From assembly GCA_028829895.1 (NCBI GenBank), contig CM054177.1:76810663-76874662 (forward strand): a stretch of 64,000 nucleotides of DNA. Reading direction: 5' to 3'. A program made the translations under genes and the position numbers. The notes beneath the pieces are model-generated. The model was not told the origin of the DNA. It made no database searches and was given only the letters and a program-made list of their open reading frames with translations. This stretch comes from Sinotaia quadrata (Eukaryota; Mollusca; Gastropoda; Architaenioglossa; Viviparidae). Shown here in pieces: positions 26,401 to 39,700 of the stretch; position 1 is the stretch's first letter, and each line of letters begins with the position of its first letter.

Positions 26401-27742
26401 AAAACACCCCTCTTTACCCAGTACATCTGACAAGAAATAAATTACAATTCAATGAATAAATTTTATCACCCTTTATGTTTGGAAACTGATTATAAAACAG
26501 GATTACTTGTGCTGAAAATGCTGCTTCATTTATGGAATGAATCATTTACCAAGAAAAATACATATAAATGTTTAATAATTTCAAATTTGAACACTAAAAT
26601 GCATTGCAGATGTTTTGACTGTGAAACCATAAAATTTCTAGTTGCCTTCCCCCAACTGAACGCACACACATCTGGAAATAAACTTACTAGAATTATAATA
26701 ATAGATACAAGAGATCTTTTTACAGAATACATTTTCCTGGTAGGAATTTAGGGTCCAGTGTTTACTTCTACTGTCTTTAAATTTTGTTATATTTATATAA
26801 AAATTATCAAACTAATAATAATCTTATCTCCTTATAATTTAAGATATACTGACTACATCAATTTGCTGAATCTGATGTGGTTTTTAAATGACCCTTTTAA
26901 AAAAAAATTGAAAAGATATAAATGCAAATAAAATATATGGTGATCTGCATTAATATGCATCAAGTCCATAGAAAAATAAATTACCAAACAAACAAAAAAA
27001 TGGACAATAAATAAATGCAATAATGAAAAATACATTAAAGTTTTAAAGCAATAAATGCCAAAATGTGTAAATTACTTTCTCCAATACAAATAAACTGACT
27101 TTAAAAGTTATATAGCTTGTGCTTTAAATGCCACAAATACTGTACAAATGACTTAAATGCACATAAACATAATCCATTTTAAAAATGCTTATTAAAATTA
27201 CATAACTAATACTTAAATAAATGCCACAGCTACTGTCCAATGACTCGTATGCACTAAAAGGTTTTTAATCTTTAAAAGTGCTTATTAAGAAACACACAGT
27301 TAATATCAATGGTATAACCAAACCTCTTTTAGATCTTGACCAACAGGCAAAAATCTGTTAAAAAGAGACTTCAAAGGTCATACACTCTCGATTTGCAGGG
27401 GATAGGAGTGAAGGGACAAAATAAATTACAAAACAAATAAAAGCATTACATAAACTGAAACAACTTGCCCATTAAGAATTTTAAAAAGTTATGCCAACAA
27501 TCATCTACATCTTTTACCCAATAGATTCTTTAACGGCTTATTTATAATAAAAATTAACATTATGTAATGCCAAATTTACAGGTTTATAAGTTTTTCCTGA
27601 ATATCTCTGATTAAAAAGTAAACATGAAATAAAAACATCACTCTCTCCGTTATCCCCAAAAATGAATAATTGGGAAAATACAAACATTTACTTGAGACAA
27701 ATATTTACATAAATGCATAATAGGGCAATGCAAACATTAGAA
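23471..27742. other. intergenic region between the 3' ends of LIPT2 and RNASEH2B
   Basis: No gene seen on either strand; open frames here are short and without codon character. Includes a 15-base G run at 25626-25640 and A/T-rich runs at 24970 and 25790. It must contain the 3' untranslated end of RNASEH2B adjoining 27743. Confidence 0.6.
25626..25644 (+). repeat. poly-G tract, G15 then AGGG
   Basis: A run of 15 G, very unusual in this AT-rich DNA and able to form a G-quadruplex. Run length is also prone to sequencing error. Confidence 0.9.
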
Positions 27743-30700
27743 TTAAGATTTGGATGAGAAGAAGCTAGATATACTCTTCATTCCACTTCTGTCTACCTTG
27801 CTAAGCTTCTTTTGGGCTGCAGTCTGTTTTCCTGACTGATAAAATGAGAAAGATAAATAATACAAACAAGGAAATACAAATCTGCCAAAACACCAATGTC
27901 ATTATAAATCAATAAATGTACCTACCACATACTTTGTAGCTATCCATAGTGTAATAATAATTTTCATGTACAATTTATATTTGCAATCTTCATAATATAT
28001 GTCATTAATTAATCCATCAACTTATAAACAAGAACTCGGCTCTAATTCCAAATAAAAAAAATAATTAAAATTAAAAAAATTAAATTACATCAGTTAAAAT
28101 TGTTTATATTAAAAATACTTTCATTATGAATCCATTAGTCTTAGTATTTCTTCTAATTGTAGGTAAGACCACTCAAATTTTGAAGTCTGGCCAAATAAGC
28201 TGATATTTACAGGTTATGTTATGTACCTCAAAGTAAGTTTGTATACAAAATTTTGGAGCTCTAGCTTTAATAGAAAAAAAGTTATGACAGTTCAAAGTTT
28301 GATGTAAATTGCAGAAAAACTCAGATTTCACGAAACCCCCTTTTGAAATGACCACAAAACAAAAACTATGAAACATACACAGTTCATCTTTGCTATGTCA
28401 ACTCTCTGTAACACAATTATACTGCTGATTTTTTTTTAAGGATCACAGATGCATAGAAAATGAAATACAGTCCTCTCAAAATAGCATTTTGTTCAAAATT
28501 TCAAACGGCAAGTGGTCAAAAACAGAATGTCTCTTTTGGAGTCTTGTAAAACAAAAACTACTTCATATACATCATCCAGATTTGGTATACTTGCTCTTTG
28601 GAGTATAGACATTTCTAGGGTGAAGTTTTAGACAATCTTGTTTAATAGATTTAGAAATAATAAATATAACATATGAAAAATATAGCTTTTTGCAATACAA
28701 TCGCACATAATGTTCACTTGTTGAAGAGAAAAATAGGTCAAACGAAACAGTTATTATTATAATACAGTGTTTCTAATTTCTATAACTGACAGCATGATCA
28801 TTCTAACCTAAATAAAGTCATAAATTATATTTTGCATACTTATGTGCATGTATTTAGCAATAACGAATAAGTTGAATAATGCTCACCATATATCATAACA
28901 TGAACTATCCATTTGTGTACCTATATCAGCCCTGTAAATCCTGTTCAGTCAATTTCTTTGCTTGTTAATGTTATGAACTGCATTGCCAATAACTAGTTAG
29001 TTGATTTATTTAATTTTAATGTCTTTTCACTTGTGGATTTAGACACATTCACACATATGCATAAATATACTTTGATACACCCATATTTGTGTACACATAT
29101 GATAAACTTATGAACAGATGCTGCTTTGATTTTAATTCTATTATTAACAAAGTATTAAGAGCAGAACATTAATTTTAAAAACAGTTCAAAGCTAGCAAAA
29201 CTGATACTCTTTTTAGTTTAATAAAATACTTTTACATTGTTACAATGTTAGTTCAATAGTTGTTACTATTTGCAGTTAGTGAGTTACTATTTGACAAAGT
29301 TGTATAATTCATTAATTGTCAATTATTTATTAACAATGTATTAAGAACAGCACAATTTTAAAAACAGTTCAAAGCTAGCAAAAATGATAGTGATACTCTT
29401 TTAGTTTAATAAAATACTTTTACATTGTTACAATGTTCAATAGTTGTTACTATTTGCAGTTTATTTTTTAGTTCCCTTCAACAGCAATTGTAATTATTAG
29501 TATCTTTATTTTTAATAGGTGTCTATTTGTTTCATAATATAAGACATTTACATTCTAAAAATATCTTGAAAATTGAAAGCTAAAAGTCTTTCATAGTTTT
29601 ACTTATTATATATCTACTATATTAGTGTATACTGTATGACTGTAGTGTGTGTAGCATGTTACTCATCCTTGTCTTGATCTCAATTTTTACCATACATCGA
29701 TTCACTCACTCACTGACACATACACTTATTTCTATATTAGTATATATCTTTACCTTGAACGGTCACTCAATGACAAATTCTCATTCATCATTTACTAGAT
29801 TGTTTCTTAAAACCCGAATTATAATAAAATAATGAAAAGTACTGGTCAGCTACAGACAGTAACACAGAGACAAAAATCCGCCAGCATTAAAAGTTGTCGT
29901 TCTTTATTTTGGATTGGTGCTTTGTAAAATTAATTTAAAATATCGCCGATTAATTAAAATATTTTCTAAAAAAATAAGTCTCATCATGAATCATCATTTA
30001 ATCATTTGCAGCCAGTATTTTTTGTATAGGACTGCTTTTAATATAAGCAGTTTGTCCTAACAAATCATCACCCTCTTGCAACCGTACTTTAAATGGCCGA
30101 TGTTTAGCTAACCTCGTTAATGATCAAAATAAAACTTTCTAACAAATCGTAACTTAAAAATAATAAATAATCGTTTTACAGTAGCAATATTTAGATGAAA
30201 TTTAATAGTTTTTGTTAAAATTTACGCAAAATGTTGTCTGGTTGAACCATTTTAATACACGTGTGGTCCAAGATGGCGATCTCTCGTCAACTTCGGCATG
30301 GGCGCGAATAAAACTATTAGGGTTACCCGCGTTCATTGCCATTCGCACTTCCCTTATAGAGACTTCCGGTTCATGTTATATACCATTTTAAAGGGCAAAA
30401 GATGACCTTTTCAACAATATAAAGTAGGCGAACAGATGATAATGGGTTTCGAAGTTATAATGCGTCAAACATAACACATAATTTGGATTATCATTTTCTA
30501 CAGTAAAAATTTTAAAAAATTAAATCAACCGATGCTTATGTTAAAGGTCATTATCTTAGCTTTCCATTGATATAAGATTTATTTTTATTGGTTGAATCGT
30601 AAAAGAGCGACAGCGCGTTAAGTGAGCATACCCAAAAACGATGTCGGCGGTAAGCCATTTTCAAATCTCGCCACGGGTACTTTAGTACGCTTTACCGACT

Positions 30701-33700
30701 GTGAGTTTATCGATCAAAACGTAATAAATATGTCATTCAAATGTACAAACAAAACTTATATTTAACGTTGGAAGATTCCTTTATTTGTTAAAACAATTTC
30801 CAACCATTTCTTTCTTTTAATTACTGAGATAGACAGTTTTGAAAAAGAGTGAATTCAGTCAAAAAGTGACGTTGTCTCCAGTCTCCATATAGCGAGTGGT
30901 CTTACCTACTAATTGGTCTTACACATATTTTTAATATATGGTTTATACATATTTTCCTTATCACCTCACATATTAAATTTTTAAAATACTTCTCAAATAT
31001 GAACTAATCTCAGAAATGATCCTGGCTGTCTTCAGACTCAGCAGATTCTCATCTCTCATATAAGAATGGTAACAAAGTACTAATTTATTTTTAAAATGAG
31101 CACATTGATCTACTGCATTCTATCATAGTTATAAATCAATTCACAAAGATGTATTAAGCAAAACTGAACAAAGATATATTAGCAAAAATCAATCAAAGAT
31201 ATATTAGCAAAAATCAAATAAAGACATATCAGCAAATTCATACAAAGATTCGGTAGCACACTACACAAAGAAATACAAGCCTTAGCAAAATATCAAAAAG
31301 ATATATTATCATAATTAATGGCTCAATGATATGCATGTATTAGTAAATTCCACAGAAAGGAATCTTTCCCCTTCATAATTTTCTTGACTTGACATTTTTT
31401 TAACTTATAAAATGGAGAAAACATATCAAGCCAAGTTTTAAATAAACAATGCTGAAATGAGCGATGTGAAAAATTAACAAGATTTTACTATAAGAAAATG
31501 TTCTAAATAGTAGAAGGTAAACAGAAAATCATGAGCATTCAATTTATCAGACTTAATGGCTTTGCCACAAAAATTTGATTTAAATATAGATTTTTTTTTT
31601 GTTGTTAAATATAGTTTACCTTTAATGTTTGTTTTATCATCTTGCCATTCAATGTGGAGTAATCTTCTGTAGGTGTAATATCGCCAAGCTTTAATTTCTA
31701 AAAAAATGCAAATAAATTATATATTTAATAGATGGTTATCTGAACGCAATACAAGGGATTCTTTATCAATAGCAACAAAGTACTTTTCCAAATTAAATAC
31801 TAAAGGCACCCTGTGAGTAATTAATAAAAATATAAGTAGTCCTTACCTTTCCTGGACATAGTATGAAAGGAAGAGACTGCTTGTATTTATTTATTAATTA
31901 TTCAGAGTGCCTTAGCTTTTAATTTAGAAAAGTACATAGTTGATTATTAACAAGGAACTCTTACTGAGAAGTGTTAAGTCAATGGTCACACAAAAGACCT
32001 ATTTTATAATGAGGCTTCTATTTACTGAAACCAAAAATATAAAATCCATAACTGGTACAAATGATTAGGGGTGTTTTACTTCTGCATGTTGTAAATAATT
32101 ATTTAAAATATTAAAAACAGATTAAACATAAAATATTTAAATTATGCCTTTTTTGTCTGAATTCGACAGGAACAATTACTTTAGCCGTTTAGGAACCTAA
32201 TTTTCAACAATGAATAAAAGATTAATTCAGCATACAAAAGGCAGTTTAGTAGTGTCAATGTATAATTTAAAAAAGTGTACAAAATATGAATATTGAATGA
32301 ATTAAAGTCTAAGAGCTCTATAAATAGATCATTTTAAATACCTGGTTTAAGACACTGCAGCAAATTTTCAGAGAAATATTCATACACCATTTTTAAAAAC
32401 TCAAAGTATAAATATAATTATATGTGATATATTCTTTAGCAGAAATTATACCTTTTCTTTTGTTCAAATAAAATTAATGTAAAACAAAACTGTTTAAAAA
32501 TGTATTTTCCAGGCCAAAAATCAATAAAACTCATTTGATGAGATCAATATCACTTGTCATTACCTTTAATGATAATGAAATATGGCACACAGAAACACAA
32601 TGTTTTCCCTATATTAATAACTGTTTCATTATTCTTCAGGCCTATTTCAAAAAGAAGTGCACAAGTGAGTATACACACTAAAATTTTAAAAGACAAAATT
32701 TCCTACTGATTGCAAAAGTCTATAATAGTGACATCTCATATGAATTCACACAATGTCATCCAGATATTTTTCTTCAGACAAATGAGCTCCAGTTTAAAAA
32801 AAAAACCACCTGACCACATTATTTTTCACTCACAACTGTTTAGTCAGAAAAAATAAATTATCCAAAAAATAAACATGCACACCTTTACACAGACCCTATT
32901 GATACCAAGGAAAATGACAAACAAAATCTGACTGACAATTTAATTGTATGGCTTCACAAATTCTGTAAATCCTGAGCACTCCTAAAAAAATCAGGAGTCA
33001 TTATATATATATATATATATACACATGACAAATAATATCAAATCATTGTGTTAAAGTTAATAATTAAAAAGAATTTTTAAAATTACACAAGATTTTATTA
33101 ATCAAATTTAAGAGTAAAAATGCATTTTATAAAAATTACACATACCTTATTGGATGGTTCTTCTATTTTATTTTCTGAAGTACTGACTTCCTTGAGTCTG
33201 GAAATGGGTCAACAAAATAGGTCTATTATTTACTGATCACTGAAGTAAAGGCTATACAATTTTAACCATTTTATTGCAGATATTTGTAACACTTTGAGGA
33301 AAATGAAGAAATAAGAATCTTTTGAAAAAATTGTTGGGCATATGTTAGTGGAATTTAAGATAGCTGAAGTAAAATCATTAATGGTAAACACACATAATTT
33401 TAAGGATAAATTATATTTGATCAAGATCATTTATTGTGCAGCTTTTATTTCAGTGAGACTATTTATACACTATGCAAATTTTACTTCAGAGGTTACACAT
33501 TGTGCAGATTTTGCTTCTCTGCAGTTACACAATACAAATTCTGAGTGCTGCACTGAGGCTGTATGTTGTGCAACTTTTTACTGTACTGAAGCCATATATT
33601 GTACAGCTTTTAACTGCACTAAGGCTAGCTTGAAATACACTGAACTTAGGTACTGTGCAATTTTCACAACACTGAGACTGTTGTGTTGTGTATTTATCCT

Positions 33701-36700
33701 TACATCAAGGTTATGTATAGTGCAGCTTTAACTATAATGGCACTGTGCATCACAAGGCTATTACAGCAATGAGGTTATATACTGTGCAGCTGATACTGCA
33801 CTGAGATTATGTTACTGTGCAGCCTTTACCAATCTGAGTTATGTATTGTACGGCTTTTACTATACTGTGTAATATACTGTGCAGCTGATACTGCACTGAG
33901 GTTATGTTACTGTGCAGCCTTTACTAATCTGAGTTATGTACAGCTTTTACTATACTGTGTAATATATTGTGCAGTTGTTAGTGCACTGGGATTATGTACT
34001 GTACCGCTTTTACTATAAAGAGATATGTACAGTTTGGTCTCCGATTACAAAAGTTCTTTTCTTAAGCATGCTTGTACATAAGTCAGAATTTGTACATAAA
34101 TGGTCTGCATATTGGTACAATAGTTTTGAACAGTGAAAGAAGCCTGTGATGATTTACAATGACTGAATGACATACACCTGTGGTTTATCCTCATTGAAAC
34201 TAGTTCAGGTCAGTTTGCAAGGAATGGATGTCATCAAGCAATCAGAATACTTTTTAGAAGTGCCTTATAGGATCATTTGTTATCAATGGATTGTCATTCA
34301 GTCAAAACCACCATAACTAGACTGCATTGTGTAGTTGTTACTGCAGTGGGAATATATATTGTGCAGTTTTATTATACAACAAGGAGGCTATGCATTGTAT
34401 AGCTTATGTATAATGCAGCTGCAGTTATGAATTGTGCATTTTTTTTACTACACTAAGGTACAGTGCATATTTTACTGTACTGAGGTTATACTGACATTGT
34501 GCAGCTTTAACTGCAGTGAGACTATGTAAATCACATCTTTTGCATTGTGTGTGTGTGTGTGTGTGCGTGTGTGATTTTTACTGCACCAGATTAAATAATG
34601 TATAAATTTTTGCAATGAGGTTATCACAGTGCATTTTTTTATTGCTCTGGGCAATATATATTATGCTAAGCATTATGCAGCATTTACAATACTGAAACTA
34701 TGCATCATGGAAATTTTACTAATAAATAAGAAAAAAGAATAAATACAAACCCTAAATAATCTTTCAGAGAAGTAGATAATTCTAAAGGCAAATAATCGGA
34801 AACAAGGCCAAATGCAAACTTTATATTGGAATCTGCAGAAGAGAAACAAAAATAAAATGCTATGTATTCATCCTCCTATCTATTATTTACCACTATTATC
34901 TATCCATATATCCATCCAGTTATCTAAAGTTCCTTTACAGCTCTCCATGTATACATAATTTATCTACACCCAACCGCCCCTGACAATAAAACAACTATAG
35001 AATGCTCCAGCTTTTCCGAATAAAGACTTTATTCACCCTTGTCAAATTTAGTAACTTTACATACCCTCAACAACAAAAACAATTTGTTTTGTCTGTAACA
35101 ATAAGGTATCTTTTTAAATTATTCTTACCATATTTCAGGGTTCCTTCCACAAGTTTAAAATGATTTTCCAGACTTTTGTCAAGAGAATATTAGTACTATG
35201 TACAAAAGTAAGCAAGTGATGTCATGCAAGATGACGGTAATGGAAGTTATTAATGGAAAATTGTGAAACAATTCAGGCTTATAGAGGTTGTGCATGCATT
35301 GAACATATCCAAATCTGGTTATAATCAGACAGTTTCCAAGTTTTAGGGGCAGGGGTAGGGAGATGCAAATATCTCTGGAGATACAAAAAGGTATTTGAAT
35401 CTGTTTGTTTCTGATTCAGGATAGATTCTTCTAGCTTATTGCAAAGTTTCGTTTATTTCTGGCATGGAGTTTCAAATAAAGGTTTGTGAAAACTGGCTCT
35501 TCTCAGGGGATAAGGGTCAGTTTTGTGAGTTATGAACTTTGACTCAATTTTTTAAAAATCAATATGAAATTATGAGAATATCTAAACAAAACAAAAAATT
35601 AATCAAAGATGATAAAAAAGATGCCCAAAACTCATTTTCAAAACACAGACATGCAAATACTGGGATTAATCAAGTAAAGATGTACAGATCACATTACTGA
35701 TAACTAAATCAACATTAAGTCTGGAAATTGTTGAGGTACATGCACCAAATTTTGACCATAGGTGTGCGGCAACTTTTTCTATTGATTGCAATTGGTTTAA
35801 GATGTCTATAAGTGCTTTTAATGAATTTTTTCCCATGAAATCAGACCTCTCCGGCCAAGATTTGAGTATACTCATTATTAATACAATTATGTTCAGTGGA
35901 AATTGGTAAGTCATTGTGAGGCTGCATTCTCCAACTTTTCTCAGTAATGCATACATTATCCGAAACGGGCATTTTCCGACTTTTTTCTCAATAATGCATA
36001 CATTATCAGAAAAGGGCAATCAATCAAAATGTAAAAAGACAAGCCTGTTGTTCCAGTTTCCCACTTTTAGACTGCAGTCGACCCCAAATTAAAATGGTAA
36101 AAAACCCTCAAATTTAAGACTTTTCCAGACTATTTTGACATTTTATTTCATTTTCAAGACCTTTTCCAGGCCTGGAAAGGCTAAAATCAAATTTCAGACT
36201 TTTTCTGGAATTTCATACCTTCCTATGTTTATTTATAATATTATTTTTAAAACCAGTTAACAGATCTGCTTTATATCAACCAAGTTCATGGTGGTAGTGG
36301 TGGAAGATGAGAGGTAAAGAGAGTCATAAAAAAGTCAAATCAACCTGCCAAAAAACAGTGTATCTCAGGAGTTTCATTTAAGGCTGCACCAGGAGAACTA
36401 GCCCACTCACAGAAACTAATGGTGACTAAACCATCAATCTGCTGAGCATCTAGTTATTATGCTTTTATTTTTAATCATAAAGAATATTCTCTGTAGCTCT
36501 ATGTGGCTCCTTTAATTGCATCCAAAGCAAGAAATCTTATATACATGCACTTTGATTTCCACTGACAATGAGGCAGACTTGCCTGATAAAACATATTGCA
36601 GACTGTTTCATTGCATTATGGTGCACATTCGCTTAACCCTTTGAACCTGTGACACAGCTATAGCAGGATTACCGGAAAATCGTAATCCCTGTTTTCCTGC

Positions 36701-39700
36701 AATAGCGGGATGAGCGTATAAACATATCCTGATACCACAACAGCGGTACATGCTGACTTACCCTAGAAAGGAACTCTTCCAAAGATTTCGTGTGTCTGTG
36801 TGTCTTGGTGCGGAAGTTCAGCGCATGCTTACAAAGCTAAATATAGCGATGGCTTATTATCATAAAAAGATCATTATATTGCAGCAGAAGCCCTTGCAAT
36901 GATTATAGATAGCGATAGTGAAGAACTTCATTTAGTAGAAATTGATAGTTCTAGCAGCAGTACTAATGAATCAGTGAGTGATGCCGAAACTTCGTCTGAT
37001 CAACGACCTACACAGGATGTGGCACAAAAATGTAATCAAATTTTTCAGACAACGAAGATGACAGCAATGATATTTCATCAATGCAACGATTTCGAGGAAG
37101 AAAGCAAAAGCACAGAGCCAGTTTTGTTGGACACAAACTTACATTCCACCTATAAGAAGTGATGCGATGCAGTCAGTTGGGCCTAAAAAAGTTTCTGATT
37201 TGAATTGCCAGACTTCAGGTAAAGACTTTCTGCACTTATTCTGGACTGAGGACATTTGGCAGCTATTGGTTGAAATAACATTACATTCTGCACATTTATG
37301 TATACTCTACAATAACTACATACTTAAATATGTGTAAAATTACACTCATCCAATAAATGTATATAGGCAGGTTAGGTAAATAAGATTCACCAAATATATT
37401 TTTCACATTTCAAAATTTAATATAATTTCATTTATATAACTTTTAAAAGTAATTTTCACCAATTAAAAATACCCACTTAGCTAAATATGGTGAAAGAATT
37501 CATAAATTTATTTAATTATTTTTTAAAATATAGCATTATGTTTAAAAGTTGGTTTTTGTGTTGCTCATTCTAGCAGTGCAAATAAAAAACTAACCAATAA
37601 TAATCCTGTGTGCTAAAAGAGAATATTAAAATACAACAAAAATAAAAACAATAAAATTTTACCTTGATTATGAACATTTTTTTTTGTTCGGACAAATGAA
37701 ACACATTGTGCACCAGAATCATTCACTTCGATGTTGCCTAACGCAAGTGCCTCTGTTACATTATCAACCTATTAAAGACAAAATAATAAAATTATTAATA
37801 GGCCAGCCCACTAATAATGCTAAAATGCAGTAACAAAGTTATTAATAGGCCACCTCATGTTGCTGACAGGGTCCATAAAGGCTAGTGAGCTTGAAATTCC
37901 ATGACTTTTAATGCCCTTTTCATACATTTTCTAGGACATTTGAACATGAAAATATTAAACCAGCACTTATCAAAAACATTTCTCTACACTTTAGTAGCCA
38001 TTTGGGTTCACATAATAGATGATTGATACATTAAAATAAAGTTGTGCATATCTAATTGCTTCTTTTGCAAATCATGGTTCGATGATTATTCAGAAGGAAG
38101 TACAAAAGTATCTGCACTTGCTACTTTTTCTGGCACTGGCTTATGAACAGTGAGGAAAAAATATTTAATGTATTTAAAATGATACATAGTACTTGTACTT
38201 ATAAATTGCTACACCTAATCTACCAAGGTTCATAACAAAGTTCTTACTGTTTACAATTATTTTTCATTTTGAAAAAGAGAAAGAAAAAAAAGCCCCACCT
38301 TCATTCTCAGCCAAGCTAAAGTTTTATCATTGTTGTATCTGTATGCAATGTACTCCTCATCTCCTGAAAATATATTGACAAAGAAACTAATAACAGCACA
38401 CACAGTAACTAAAAAATAATTCTCTTTTAAACTTTAGGGTATATTACTGTATTGAAACTTTCAACAATAAAAACTTTTGCTGCAATGATGTAGCATACAT
38501 TTTTTTTTCTTCCAAATATGTCATATATGCTAGAAAACTGCAATGCCCATCTTTAACATCGGAAACTTGATCCAATGATATCGCTACATTTTTATTCTAA
38601 ATATGTTAAATTTAAAAATTAACATGCTTACCTTTAACATCGGAAACCTGATCCAATGATTCTAAACCTGAACAATGTAAAATACGTGAGCAGTCTGGAA
38701 ATTCTTCATCCTGCACAATCTGGTCTAAGGTCATGAATTTTCCATTCTGAAAATGATATGCAAGTTCCAGAGTATCTTTATAAATTATAAATTTTGATGA
38801 AAATCAAAAGTTCCCCTCATTTTATTTATTAATTCTTTTCAACATTACTGATTAAACTGACACCAGTTAGCGTTACAAATGAAACAGTCTTGAATATACA
38901 AAATAAATTATAACAATAATATGAGAGGAATAAGAATGATACAATATAGCTGACAGGTTTAAAGTTTAGGTGAGCTGAATGAAAAATTTACAGGAAGTGG
39001 TTTTATCCAAATATGCAGCAATTATAAATTAATGGTTATATATTAAATGGGAATTGATGTAAATATAATTCTGGGGTCATTTTTATGTGAAAAACTTATT
39101 CCTTCATTTTTTTAAAAGAAATTGTTGCTAATTTAAATAAAGGTCAACTGCTAGTGATAGATCCTAAAACTAATGTCAAGAGATGGCGGTGCTACTGAAA
39201 ACAAAATTATAGGTTAGGTAGCACTCTAAATCTCAAAATACATTTCTGAGAAAATATTAATGTCACAAGTATCAATCAATGTATACATATTATTTATAGC
39301 AGACATCTTACAAGGACTCACCTTACAAGCATTAATGAGGTAAGGCAGAATAAGAAAAAGTGGATCAACTGGTGTTGTCATCAATAAGCTGCCATCTAAA
39401 ACAAAACAAAAAAACTCTGTAAGCAGTAAACACACATAGGAAATCACCTACAAAGGAAAATTTAATGCAAGTGCTGGTAAATAATAAAATAAATAAAAGA
39501 ATAAAAGAATAAAAATACAGAAAATGATTAACATGATTTTTTAAAAATGATATAAAAAAAACCCCACACATCTAATCTGTAAAATGTCAAATAAACATTG
39601 CCAAATTAGCAACTTGTGTCTTTGTGTTGGTAAAAGATGCTTTATGGGGGTGAGGGAAAGCAAATTTTAAACATTATTTTATTCTGCTGACTTCTTTTCT

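Noticed and set aside
33342..34018. Cys/Tyr-rich frames that could look like small secreted peptides
   Set aside because: They coincide with the 30 bp minisatellite in an RNASEH2B intron and repeat the same words; no signal peptide or splice context.
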